NCBI GenBank assembly: GCA_019636345.1 | Contig: JAHBXQ010000006.1 | Span: forward strand, 1 to 64,000 | DNA from: Pirellulales bacterium | Lineage (GTDB): Bacteria; Planctomycetota; Planctomycetia; Pirellulales; Lacipirellulaceae | DNA length: 64,000 nt | Direction: 5' to 3' | Part shown: positions 44,605-53,362 of the stretch, piece after piece | How positions within the stretch are numbered: position 1 is the first letter of the stretch | How the letters are laid out: each line of letters begins with the position of its first letter | Program-made: the position numbers and the translations under genes | The notes under the pieces: model-generated | Databases searched by the model: none | What the model saw: only the letters and a program-made list of their open reading frames with translations | Told to the model about the DNA's origin: nothing

Positions 44605-46254
44605 CTAGCGCCCCGAGCCCGGCGCCTCCTCGTCGCTTTTCAATCGCACCAACAGCCAGTACTCGACCCGGTCCGGGCCGAAGTGGACCATCGCCGGCGC
44701 CTCGTCCTTGGTGAGATTGTAGAGCCCGGTCTCCAGGATCACGTCGTCGCTCTCGCCGATCCGCAGCGCGACGCGCTGCGTGTCCTTGTCGACTTGTCCC
44801 AGCACGGCTTGGGCCTCGTCGGTCGCCGTGTTGTAGAACGAGCCGCTGACGATCCCCTGGCGATTGACGGCCAACTGCACGATCCGCGACGGATCCGTCT
44901 CCGACTCGTTCGACGAGACCGCGAACGTGCCGAGCGGCATCCACTCGGCCGACTCGGCTTCTTCCTGCGTCGCCGGCGGTTCGACGGTCGCCAGCGTCGC
45001 GGCGCTGGCGGCGAAATCCTCGGCCGTGCCGATCTGCTGCCCGTTGACGTAGACCGAGTTGTCCTCGTAGTAGACGTTGCCCCCCGAGCCGTAATCGTAG
45101 TAGATCGGCTGCGACCAAACCGCTTGCGGCGCCGACCAGTTGAACCACGTGACGACGTTCATGTAGGTCGGCACGGTCCACCAGTAATTCCAGCCGCGGG
45201 AGCGATTCCAATACATGTAGTGCCACCCGCCCAGATGGTGGGGATAGCGATTCCACCAATCGGCGCGGAACCAGGAGTTGTGATCGTGATAATGCCCCCA
45301 GTGCTGCCGGACGTTGCTTCCCCAGTAGTTCCAATAGGCGTATCGCGAGGGATGGCGATCGAGCCACTGATTCATGCCCGGGTGGCCGGGGCGATTGACG
45401 ATGTTGTACCAGTTGTCGTGAACGTTGCCGGCGCCGGGGCGATTGGACCAGGAGGGAGGACGGTGAATGTGCCCGTTGTTCCCGCCGGGGTTCCAAGGGC
45501 GATTGCCTCCGCCGATCCACTCCGGTCGGTTGCCGGGGCGATTTCCGCCGGGGCGGTTGCCGCCGATCTGTCCAGGCAGCGGCGTCGGCCGCGTCGCTCC
45601 GCCGGGCCGATCGCCGCCGGGGCGGCCTGGGCGATTGCCGCCGATTTGTCCCGGCAGCGGGGCCGGTCGCGTCGCGCCCCCCGGTCGGCTGATCCCCAGA
45701 AAGTCGTCAACCGCGCCCGGGTTGGGGCGCGTCGAGGGCGCCGGGCTCGGCCGGGCGCCAGGGCGCGCGTCACCAGGGCGAGCGCCGCCCAAGTGAGGCA
45801 GACTGCTCGAACCGCCGGGGCGTGTCGCGCCCGCGCCGGGCCCCGACGGACGCCCAGGATACGGCGTCGCCATGCCTGCGCCGGGACGCGTCGTGACCGG
45901 CTTCAGCCCGCTGCCGGGCCGGGTCGTCGGCAGTTGCGGACGGCTCATCGAGGGCCGGCCCGCCTGAGACATGCCGCCCGAGGGATAGTTCATCTGCGGG
46001 CGGCTGATCTGAGCCTGCGGCATCTGCGGCCGGCTCATCTGCGGGCGGTTCATCGCGGGCATATTCATCTGCGGTCGCCCGCCGCCGTAGTGGGGAGCGC
46101 TCATCGCCGGGCGCCCGCCGCCGTACATGCCCCCTCCCATGCCGCCCCCGCCCATGCGACCGCCCCCTCCCCCGCGACCCACGGCCGCGGCGTCGCAGAC
46201 GAACAGCGTCCCGGCGATCAACACCGCCGGCAGCGTGATCGTAAAGCGGTTCAT
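44605..46254 (-). CDS. Gly/Arg/Asn/Pro-rich exported repeat protein
   Basis: 549 aa. Signal peptide (1-24) then a low-complexity half (about 25-300): Gly-rich start, M-(N/S)-RPQM repeats, then repeats of 'PLPGQIGGNRPG' and 'ARPGDARPGARP'. The second half has a Trp/Tyr/His-rich region ('YAYWNYWGSNVRQHWGHYHD', then 'WWNRYPHHLGGWHYMYWNRS') and a beta-sandwich-like C-terminus ('LAVNRQGIVSGSFYNTATDE'). This family is planctomycete-specific and of unknown function; an extracellular matrix or surface role is likely. ATGA overlaps the upstream SnoaL-like gene, so the two are coupled. Confidence 0.85.
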   Translation of the reverse strand: MNRFTITLPAVLIAGTLFVCDAAAVGRGGGGGRMGGGGMGGGMYGGGRPAMSAPHYGGGRPQMNMPAMNRPQMSRPQMPQAQISRPQMNYPSGGMSQAGRPSMSRPQLPTTRPGSGLKPVTTRPGAGMATPYPGRPSGPGAGATRPGGSSSLPHLGGARPGDARPGARPSPAPSTRPNPGAVDDFLGISRPGGATRPAPLPGQIGGNRPGRPGGDRPGGATRPTPLPGQIGGNRPGGNRPGNRPEWIGGGNRPWNPGGNNGHIHRPPSWSNRPGAGNVHDNWYNIVNRPGHPGMNQWLDRHPSRYAYWNYWGSNVRQHWGHYHDHNSWFRADWWNRYPHHLGGWHYMYWNRSRGWNYWWTVPTYMNVVTWFNWSAPQAVWSQPIYYDYGSGGNVYYEDNSVYVNGQQIGTAEDFAASAATLATVEPPATQEEAESAEWMPLGTFAVSSNESETDPSRIVQLAVNRQGIVSGSFYNTATDEAQAVLGQVDKDTQRVALRIGESDDVILETGLYNLTKDEAPAMVHFGPDRVEYWLLVRLKSDEEAPGSGR

Positions 46255-47186
46255 GACTGCCCTCCTTCTGCCGTCGTCGCCTCGGTCGCGGCGTCCTCGT
46301 CCGCAACGCGCACGACGCGCACCGGCGGCGTCGAGGGCTGCGGCTCGCCGTCGATCTCGCGGCCGATCGTTTGGACTTCCAGAGTGTTCGCATCAACCTG
46401 GCGGATGATCTGCGTGGCTGCCGCGACGCCGCCGTCGGCCAGAGTCTGGCTCTGTCGACCCAGCCACTCGTCGCCGCTCTTGGACCACAGCCCTTCGCCG
46501 AAGGAACCGTCGGAGACGAAGTTCCACGAGCGAATCCGATTCTGCCGCGGGTCCCACCCGATGACCTGGGTGCCGGTGGTCGTCACGTCGTCGCGGGTCG
46601 CCGAGTAGGTCCGCACCAAAAACGCCCCCTCGGCGGCCCACCGGAACGAGGTTCTCACCTCGGCTTCGCCGCCGTCGTCGCGCCAGTCGCCGACCAGGAA
46701 CTCCAGTTCCTTAAGTTTGAGATAGGGCGTGTCAGGCGTCGCCGGGGCCGACTCGCGGACGCTGGCCAGTCGCCACGCGCCCTGCTGCGAGACGAGCACC
46801 GCCGTGAACGCGCTTGTCGCGGGTTCGCCCCCGGGGGTGCTCACCACCGCGACTCCCTCGATGCACATGACCCCCGGCGCCACTTCCTTCGCCCGTTCCA
46901 CGTCCCCCGTCAGCCGGGCGCCCGGGTTGTCGGCAAAGAACGCGGCAAAGTCGGCCTCGACCGCGTCACGTCCCGAACTGTGCTCGCCGGTCACCCCGTT
47001 GGTCCACTCGGCGTCGGCGGTCCACATGGCGGCCAGCTTCTTGGCGTCGCCGGCGGCGAACGCTTCGACATAGGCCTTGAAAAACTGATCGGCCCCGGCG
47101 GCGGGGGGCGCCTCAGCCGCGGCGGCAGTTCCACGGGTGACGACGACGCTCAACAAACACGCGGCGAGCAACATCAACCGAATCAT
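46251..47186 (-). CDS. SnoaL-like/DUF4440 exported protein
   Basis: 311 aa with a signal peptide (about 1-24). An NTF2-fold SnoaL-like domain at about 30-155: 'FFKAYVEAFAAGDAKKLAAMW' and 'VTGEHSSGRDAVEADFAAFF'. A C-terminal domain of about 140 residues with 'LEFLVGDWRDDGGEAEVRTSF' follows, resembling DUF1579-like beta-barrels. Typical 'SgcJ/EcaC' annotations refer to such proteins, but no enzyme activity is implied. The ATG at 47186 has GGAG 8 bases upstream. Its stop overlaps the next gene start (46251-46254), and the Gly-rich protein downstream also has a C-terminal beta domain. The function of the pair is unknown. Confidence 0.83.
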   Translation of the reverse strand: MIRLMLLAACLLSVVVTRGTAAAAEAPPAAGADQFFKAYVEAFAAGDAKKLAAMWTADAEWTNGVTGEHSSGRDAVEADFAAFFADNPGARLTGDVERAKEVAPGVMCIEGVAVVSTPGGEPATSAFTAVLVSQQGAWRLASVRESAPATPDTPYLKLKELEFLVGDWRDDGGEAEVRTSFRWAAEGAFLVRTYSATRDDVTTTGTQVIGWDPRQNRIRSWNFVSDGSFGEGLWSKSGDEWLGRQSQTLADGGVAAATQIIRQVDANTLEVQTIGREIDGEPQPSTPPVRVVRVADEDAATEATTAEGGQS

Positions 47187-47406
47187 GGTCGGCACTCCAA
47201 GCAGGTCGAAATGAGAGTTCAAACGCCCGGCGCGAGTCCCGCGTCCCGAGAGAACGCGACCCGCCGTGGGAACACGGCCGGTCAAGGCGAAATGAGCAGG
47301 AACCCCAGGATAATCCTCCGGCGGTCGGCACGCCAGCAAACGACCGGGGGCGGTCGTGTTGCGATGTGCGCCATGGAAGGGGGGCTGGGGGCGGAGAACG
47401 CATTAG

Positions 47407-47428
47407 CATTTTGCCGGCGAGCAAAATG
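47407..47428. repeat. GCAAAA-type hairpin
   Basis: CATTTTGC (47407-47414), 6-nt loop, GCAAAATG (47421-47428), perfect 8-bp arms. The core GCAAAA(C/T) recurs at 47444, 47545 and 47565. Confidence 0.5.
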
Positions 47429-47535
47429 ACATCATTATCTCGTGCAAAACTCCGGGGTGCGGTTCGACGGGGACATCGCCGTACGTGTTGGGGGCCAACG
47501 TCTTGCGCGCCGGGACGCTGATCGCGGGCTGACTG

Positions 47536-47551
47536 GTTTTGCCAGCAAAAC
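47536..47551. repeat. GTTTTGC-CA-GCAAAAC palindrome
   Basis: Perfect 7-bp arms around CA. The right arm is repeated 20 bp later within CGAGCAAAACTCGC. Part of the GCAAAA cluster in this spacer. Confidence 0.45.
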
Positions 47552-47728
47552 TCGCAGCGGGCGAGCAAAACTCGCGACCGGCCCCGGGTCGCGCCCGACG
47601 CGCGATTGCGTCGCAAGCGCGGGTGAAGCGCACGGCGTGCAGCCTCTGTTCTACGCGATGCGGCGGCCCATTTTCTACCAGAATCCCGCGGGGAATTGAG
47701 CGGACGATTCCGGCCTTGTCGCGGCCCC

Positions 47729-47932
47729 CCAGGGTAGTACCGGTTGTCCCCAAGGGTGTGCGCAAGCAAGAAGCATTTCTCCCACCCTCGCCCCAAACTG
47801 GAGCGCCGCGCGACAGTGGGATGCCTCTTGCGGCTGCGCCACCCAGGTTGGGGACAACCTGGGCTACCCATCAGTGCGGCCCGGGTAGCGCAGGTTGTCT
47901 TCAAGGGTCTGCGCAAGCAAGTAGCATTCCCC
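47729..47932. repeat. Three copies of a GGGTAGCNCAGGTTGTC-type repeat
   Basis: Two direct copies (about 47729-47784 and 47879-47932) share GGGTAG, GGTTGTC, CAAGGGT and GCGCAAGCAAG plus AGCATT. An inverted core copy between them forms the perfect hairpin CCCAGGTTG-GGGA-CAACCTGGG (47842-47863). The layout suggests a decayed mobile or REP-like repeat cluster. Confidence 0.6.
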
Positions 47933-48497
47933 GCAAAGCGTGTCGTGTCAAATGTTTGCCCGGAGGGACCACAAAAGAATTTCAAGCGTTAGCGTCTCCG
48001 TGAAATTGTTTTTGGCATTTGATTCGTCCGCTGCGGGGGACAGGATAGCGCTAGTCAATCTGACTTGAAAGCAGGAAGAACGACGAGCCAGAACACTCTT
48101 CCGCGAACCCTATGCACGAAGCGAGGACTGACTCCCGCGATGCATATCACCAAGGACGAGAGCGGAATGAGCCGCCAGCTTTTCCAGGCTACTGCCGCGG
48201 GGCTGCTCGGATGACACAGCAAGTGACTGCCGATGGCCGGCGAAAATTGAAACCCGGCGGCTTCAGTTAGGGAGGGACTCTCCGGAGGACTGCCCGTGTC
48301 AGTGAGTGGGAAGGCGTCAGATAGCTGCGCAGCGGAGGAGTCCTCGGCACCCTGCCGTGGAGGAAAGCCGACCGGCAAGTGGCGAGGTCGATCGGGCGTG
48401 ACCAGAAGCGAAGTCTGGCAGAAAAGGGGACCGCCGCTGGCTGAATGCCCGCGAATGCGTGCATTTACCGAGCTGTAAGGCCTATCCGCATAAGAAC

Positions 48498-48527
48498 TTG
48501 CGATCTGCGGCGAATAGAGGCTATAAT
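48498..48527 (+). promoter_or_regulatory. Sigma-70-type promoter of the Fic gene
   Basis: TTGCGA (48498-48503), 18-bp spacer, TATAAT (48522-48527, perfect -10). Transcription would start near 48534, about 18 bp before ATG 48552, so the leader is very short. Such a consensus-like promoter is unusual for this GC-rich genome and fits imported DNA. Confidence 0.55.
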
Positions 48528-48551
48528 TACCGCAGGAGATGCGGTGAATAG

Positions 48552-49670
48552 ATGGCTTATATCCATGAACAACCTGACTGGCCCCAGCTGACGTGGGACA
48601 ACGACCAGCTGGCGGCCCCGCTGGCTGAAGTGCGTCACCAGCAAGGGCGGCTGCTTGGCAAGATGGAAACACTCGGCTTCGATCTCCGCAGCGAGGCGAG
48701 CCTGGTGGTGCTCACGGCCGACGTGGTGAACTCCTCGGCGATCGAAGGGGAACAGCTCGACCCCCACGAAGTCCGCTCCTCGATTGCCCGCAAGCTGGGG
48801 CTCGACGTGGCTGGCTTACCGCTGCCAAGCCGCAACGTGGACGGCGTGGTCGAGATGATGCTCGACGCCACGCAGCAGTTCCAAGAGCCGCTTACCGCCG
48901 ACCGCCTCTATGGCTGGCACGCGGCACTCTTCCCTACTGGCCACAGTGGCATTCACAAGATCGATGTCGGGAAGTGGCGCACCGACGAGGCGGGACCGAT
49001 GCAGGTCGTCTCGGGGGCGATAGGAAAAGAACGGGTTCACTTTCAGGCGCCAACGGCGGACCGCTTGGCAATCGAAACAGACCAGTTCCTCAAATGGTTC
49101 AATGGCTCGAAAGACATCGACCCGGTGCTGAAGGCCGCGCTGGCTCATTTCTGGTTCGTGACGATCCACCCCTTCGAGGACGGCAACGGCCGCATCGCCC
49201 GCGCAATCGCCGACATGTCGCTGGCCCGCGCCGATGGCTCGAAGGACCGTTTCTACAGCATGTCGTCGCAGATCGAGTCCGAGCGGAAGGACTATTACCG
49301 CCAACTGGAAATCGCGCAGCGCGGAAAACTCGACGTCACGGCCTGGCTGGACTGGTTCGTTGGCTGCCTCAGCCGCGCGATCGACCGCTCGGGCGAACAA
49401 CTGGCTGGAGTCCTGAATAAGGCCCACATCTGGCAACGGCTGCAGGACCGCCCCGTCAACGAACGGCAACGCACCGTCATCAACAGGATGCTCGATGACT
49501 GGGAAGGCTTCTTGACCACTTCAAAGTACGCCAAGCTGGCCAAGTGCTCGACCGACACCGCATTGCGAGACATCCGCGAACTGTTGGAGCGGGGCGTCTT
49601 GATCCAGAATTCCGGCGGGGGCCGAAGTACCAGCTATCGATTGGCTCCGCCGCACAACAGCGTCCGGTAG
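48552..49670 (+). CDS. Fic domain protein (class II, self-inhibited AMP transferase)
   Basis: 372 aa. An N-terminal helical domain (DUF4172-like), then the Fic core with HPFEDGNGRIAR (206-217, catalytic His 206). The inhibitory helix motif SSAIEG (61-66; (S/T)xxxE(G/N), Glu 65) lies before the core, making it class II. A C-terminal winged-helix-like segment follows ('YAKLAKCSTDTALRDIRELLERGVL'). It would transfer AMP to a target protein; the HTH suggests autoregulation. It converges with dgt 38 bp away inside the tRNA-linked island, so a stress, toxin-like or defence role is possible. Confidence 0.93.
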   Translation: MAYIHEQPDWPQLTWDNDQLAAPLAEVRHQQGRLLGKMETLGFDLRSEASLVVLTADVVNSSAIEGEQLDPHEVRSSIARKLGLDVAGLPLPSRNVDGVVEMMLDATQQFQEPLTADRLYGWHAALFPTGHSGIHKIDVGKWRTDEAGPMQVVSGAIGKERVHFQAPTADRLAIETDQFLKWFNGSKDIDPVLKAALAHFWFVTIHPFEDGNGRIARAIADMSLARADGSKDRFYSMSSQIESERKDYYRQLEIAQRGKLDVTAWLDWFVGCLSRAIDRSGEQLAGVLNKAHIWQRLQDRPVNERQRTVINRMLDDWEGFLTTSKYAKLAKCSTDTALRDIRELLERGVLIQNSGGGRSTSYRLAPPHNSVR

Positions 49671-49707
49671 CATCAGACGCGACTAACGCAGAGTATTTGC
49701 AATCAAG

Positions 49708-51117
49708 TTACTCAGGCAATCTAATGCCGGACAATTGCTGATAAAGGTTCAACGCGAAACTATCGGTCATGCCGGACACATAGTCGGTAACCGCTAATAG
49801 CCGCTGGTACGTACTGAGCTTCTTGACGGCATCTTCTTTGCTCACATCGGGCTGCTCAACACCCAAATAGCTGACCGGAAAGAGTTGCAAGAGTTTTTTA
49901 CCGGACGGTGTGTCAGGGCTTAGCAATGCAGACGTGAACTCTTCCAGCAATCCAGCAATCACTTTGAATCCGGCAACCTCAACCAACAGCACACGGCGGT
50001 CCGTGTATGCATTCTTCTCTACTTCGGACTTCACATCATTGTACTCCTTCAGCAATGAAGTCGAGTCGATCAGCGGCTCACACATCTCACCTTGAACGAT
50101 TTGCCTCTCCATCTGAACAAATGACTCAACGCACTTTGCGGTTAGTGCGTCAATTGAATATGCACGCAGCCACTGAAGTCGCGAAGTGCCTGTGTATCCT
50201 GTGTCTTTGTACCCATCGACATGTCGTGCTATCGGCTCCATTAGTGCTATAGCAGTGTCTATTTCCACTGCCCCCTGATCGACAGCGTCTTCCAGATCGA
50301 CAATCGCGTTGGTGATATCATCAGCCGCCTCCACTAGGAATGCGAGCGGGTGACGCCTGAATGCTCCATCTTCATACTCAGGCAGACCGAGGCTTCGCAG
50401 GCCGCTTATTATCAAGGACTGATCATCCTGAAAAAATCCAAACTTCTTCTGGTCAACACTTGATGCGGCTTTTCCCTTGCAGCCGGAAAGCGAGGTGCAG
50501 GGATACTTCATCATGGCACCGATCGTTGCAAGTGTCAGCTGCATGCCTCCCGAGCGTCGTTTGGTCTGAAGGCGAGTTACCACCCTAATGCCCTGAGCAT
50601 TGCCTTCAAAGTTCTGGAGGTCGCTAGCTTGTTGATGGTTGCCCACCACTATTGGCGATGCGAATTCATCTTTCGTCGCAGAAGCACCTTCTGCAGCGTC
50701 GTGGCGAACTCGATTAGATGCCCAGTGTTGGATTGCTGCTTCTCCTGAATGTCCGAACGGCGGGTTGCCGATGTCGTGTGCCAAACATGCTGCAGCGACG
50801 ATGCTGCCGAGATCAGCGCAATCGTTTGACAAAACTCCGCTCGCTCGCAACTCATCGCACACCATCCGTCCAAGAGAGCGACCTACTGACGCAACCTCGA
50901 TGCTGTGAGTCAGGCGAGTTCTGGTAAAGTCGTTTCGCGAAAGCGGAAACACCTGCGTCTTGTCCTTAAGGCGACGAAACGCACTTGAGAACACTATCCG
51001 ATCAAAATCGCGATCGAAATCAGTGCGCGTACTATGCGAGAAACCTTGCTTGTGGTCACGGCCGAGGCGGTTGCTGCTCAACAGTGTTTCCCAAGTGGGC
51101 GCAGATTCCTTGGCCAT
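49708..51117 (-). CDS. dgt: Deoxyguanosinetriphosphate triphosphohydrolase-like protein
   Basis: 469 aa HD-domain dNTPase. 'SSAFRRLKDKTQVFPL', RTRLTHSIEV (His 71) and LAHDIGNPPFGHSGE (His 114-Asp 115, His 123) supply the metal ligands. It would split dGTP or other dNTPs into deoxynucleoside and triphosphate. Base composition is visibly lower in GC than flanking chromosome genes, with more A/T third positions, a sign of transfer. Its neighbours are an integrase upstream and Fic downstream. dNTPases can deplete phage nucleotides, so a defence role in the island is a possible inference; a housekeeping role is also possible. Confidence 0.92.
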   Translation of the reverse strand: MAKESAPTWETLLSSNRLGRDHKQGFSHSTRTDFDRDFDRIVFSSAFRRLKDKTQVFPLSRNDFTRTRLTHSIEVASVGRSLGRMVCDELRASGVLSNDCADLGSIVAAACLAHDIGNPPFGHSGEAAIQHWASNRVRHDAAEGASATKDEFASPIVVGNHQQASDLQNFEGNAQGIRVVTRLQTKRRSGGMQLTLATIGAMMKYPCTSLSGCKGKAASSVDQKKFGFFQDDQSLIISGLRSLGLPEYEDGAFRRHPLAFLVEAADDITNAIVDLEDAVDQGAVEIDTAIALMEPIARHVDGYKDTGYTGTSRLQWLRAYSIDALTAKCVESFVQMERQIVQGEMCEPLIDSTSLLKEYNDVKSEVEKNAYTDRRVLLVEVAGFKVIAGLLEEFTSALLSPDTPSGKKLLQLFPVSYLGVEQPDVSKEDAVKKLSTYQRLLAVTDYVSGMTDSFALNLYQQLSGIRLPE

Positions 51118-51173
51118 CAGTTCCCTCGACCAAACCGGGTTAAACCGAAAGCCACCATGATAGCGGGAATCGG

Positions 51174-52406
51174 TTATCCAACCGAGTGGGCGACCTTTTT
51201 CGCCAAAGCGACATCCCGCTCCGCGTAAATCTGTGTCACGTCGGCTGACTGATGTCCGCAGATTACTTGGGCTGCTTCAAGCCCGAATTTTTTCCGCACC
51301 TCCGTCGCCGCCGTGTGCCGCAGCTGATTAGGCGACCACTTCGCATGGCCCGCCTTTTCGCACGCTCGATGGATCGCGATGCGGTAGGCGTTGACGTTGT
51401 AGGGCTCCAACCTGCCGCGGCCGAGGGCGAAGCGGTGGGCTCTCTGGATCAGGTCGGCGTTAAGCGGCATGTCAGCCTCCTCGCCGCGGCGGCGGGAGAG
51501 CCAGACCGTCTCGTCGCCGAGGAAGCAGGGTGCCATAGGATGACGATCAAGGTAGAGAGCGAGCAACTTCTGGGCTTTGGGACCAATCATCACCAAGCGG
51601 CTCGTTCCGTGGTGCTCCATCTTGTGCTCGCCCGGCTCATAGACCCACACCTCGCCTGACTGATCGACGTCGCATGGCCGCAGCGAGCAAATCTCACCCG
51701 GCCTCGCGCCGGTAAGCCGCTGGACACGCACCATGTCGGCGACGATCCGCGGCAGATGGGGCAGCGTGGCGTCGACCACAGAGTCCTCGACCGGCAACAC
51801 CGGCCCGGTCTCTCGCGCTTCGGAGCGTCCCCGCTTCAAACCAGGAACCGTGGCAAGCGCCTGGTAGACGGTTGGCCCGATCAGTTCGTTGGAGACCGCC
51901 CACTTGAACATCCGTGTCAGTCGCGAGACCTGCTTGTTGATGTGCTTGCGGCACCAATCGACCTCTTCGATCATGCTCTCGCGAAGTTCTTTGAGCTTCA
52001 CCGGCCCGAACTCTTCGGCCGCCTCGCCGCTGTGGTGGCGAACCAAGACACGGAGCATGTCGCCGATGATCTCCGCCTCGCGGGTCACGCGGCCGTTCTT
52101 CTTGTAGTAGCCGCGGGCGAAGTCGAGGTAGGCGAGGGCCAGCTCGTCGATCACCACCGGGTAGCCGCGCATCCGGCGAGCCTGCAGCTCTTTAAGACAG
52201 ACTTCTGGTTCCGGCTCGGCGGCCTTTTCGACTTCTAGCTTCAGTCGGAGGGCACGCCAGTTGGCGATCTCCTCTTGGTATCTCGCGTGGCTCTTTCGGG
52301 AGCCAAACGGACCGAGCTGAATGACCTTGCCGTGGACCGAGACGACGGCTTGACCGGTGCTCTTGTGAAGACGGTACTGGGGCGGGCGGTTGATGAGCTT
52401 GGGCAC
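51174..52406 (-). CDS. Tyrosine recombinase/integrase
   Basis: 410 aa from GTG 52406, giving MPKLINRPPQYRLHKSTGQA, the usual N-terminus of planctomycete integrases; a TTG at 52487 would add 27 residues across a dyad. SAM-like core-binding domain at about 85-175, catalytic domain after it. Counting from 52406: Arg 235 in TGARPGEICSLR, the HxxR box reads NQLR (Asn 360, Arg 363, then His 364), GHQSADVTQIY has His 385 and Tyr 394. It integrates DNA at an attachment site, probably in the neighbouring tRNA gene. The Asn in place of the first His may lower activity. Confidence 0.9.
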   Translation of the reverse strand: MPKLINRPPQYRLHKSTGQAVVSVHGKVIQLGPFGSRKSHARYQEEIANWRALRLKLEVEKAAEPEPEVCLKELQARRMRGYPVVIDELALAYLDFARGYYKKNGRVTREAEIIGDMLRVLVRHHSGEAAEEFGPVKLKELRESMIEEVDWCRKHINKQVSRLTRMFKWAVSNELIGPTVYQALATVPGLKRGRSEARETGPVLPVEDSVVDATLPHLPRIVADMVRVQRLTGARPGEICSLRPCDVDQSGEVWVYEPGEHKMEHHGTSRLVMIGPKAQKLLALYLDRHPMAPCFLGDETVWLSRRRGEEADMPLNADLIQRAHRFALGRGRLEPYNVNAYRIAIHRACEKAGHAKWSPNQLRHTAATEVRKKFGLEAAQVICGHQSADVTQIYAERDVALAKKVAHSVG

Positions 52407-52426
52407 GGCGGAACTCGCTGATTGGA

Positions 52427-52467
52427 AACCAAACAGGGTAGACCTCCGAGGCGTACCTCGTTTGGTT
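52427..52467. repeat. Large dyad just upstream of the integrase start
   Basis: Outer arms AACCAAAC (52427-52434) and GTTTGGTT (52460-52467), inner GAGG-CGTA-CCTC (52448-52459). A T run follows on the plus strand. The position, 21 to 61 bp before GTG 52406, suits an operator, terminator or recombination site controlling the integrase. Confidence 0.5.
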
Positions 52468-52549
52468 ACCCTTTTTGCGTTCAGCAAGCCGCTCGGCCAA
52501 CCGCAGGCCGGTACTTCTAAAGCGTTGTCAGATAAGGACTTAGGTTAAG

Positions 52550-52623
<74 letters not shown>

Positions 52624-53362
52624 ATAGGTTCCGTATCTTATTCGGCAGCCGGGACTTCGGCAAGTTGCGGAAACGCGAAAAACCTCCGGAGAATCGGCGG
52701 ACCGCGGTGCGGAATCGGCGCCGGCGGAATATTCGCGGGGCGCGAAGTTCGGGCGGCGCAGGGCGGAGAAGATCTGCTGGCGGGGGAACGAGTCCGGACA
52801 GCGATACCATTTGCGGCGATGGACATGGACGGGTGGCTGGGGTCGAACAAAGTGAGCCCCCAGGTGATTTCCTGGGGGCTCCGCTGTGCTGCGACCCCAG
52901 GCGCCCCTCAATATTGGCAAATGGGATCACGACCCGAGTCCGGGCAGCAAGGCCCGATGGATTGGGCCGGGGGGCAAGCCCCGGAGGCTCAAACGGCACT
53001 CGCCGAGGCATGCGATCGCTCGTCGCGGCGAGACGAAGCAACGGCCGGGTTTCGCGGGCCGGAGAATCGACGCAACCGGTTGCCGCGACGGTACTTTCCT
53101 TGCCCGGGGCGACGAGTGCCGATAGACTTTCGGCGGGGAGCCGCGGCTGCTGGCGTTCTTGCCGAAGCGGTCCGGTGCGACGGGGCGAAGGTCCTCGCCG
53201 GACGGGGGCCGGGCCGGTCGTTTTGTGGAGCGGGGCCGTGGTGCGGACCAGGCGCGCGTCGGGACCGTGCCGTGACCCCCGTGGATTCAGCATGCTTGCG
53301 TCGGAAGACTGCCGTGAGCATGAGACCCCGTAGCTGTGACTCGTGAGGCATCGCAGCGCCCC
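52624..53362. other. Intergenic region with a dispersed hairpin repeat
   Basis: 739 bp right of the tRNA. It holds the perfect hairpin at 52854-52881. Both strands have open frames (Arg/Pro-rich) with no known protein. No second attachment site or RNA was recognised. Confidence 0.45.
52854..52881. repeat. Dispersed hairpin repeat, perfect copy
   Basis: GAGCCCCCAGG (52854-52864), loop TGATTT, CCTGGGGGCTC (52871-52881); 11-bp perfect arms. Similar to the degenerate copy at 5788-5811 with the same GATTT loop. Confidence 0.65.

Larger units (their letters stand above)
47187..48551. other. Long repeat-rich intergenic spacer, left flank of island
   Basis: 1.37 kb without a convincing gene. 47.40-47.60 kb holds GCAAAA-type hairpins, 47.73-47.93 kb three copies of a GGTTGTCC-type repeat, and 48.20-48.48 kb an even, GC-rich segment with open frames on both strands but no known protein. 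From about 48.0 kb the sequence becomes less GC-biased. It is probably the left boundary of a small island. Confidence 0.45.

Noticed and set aside
48055..48672. 205-codon minus-strand frame over the Fic promoter
   Set aside because: Overlaps the -10/-35 and the Fic start; Ser/Pro-rich with no family.
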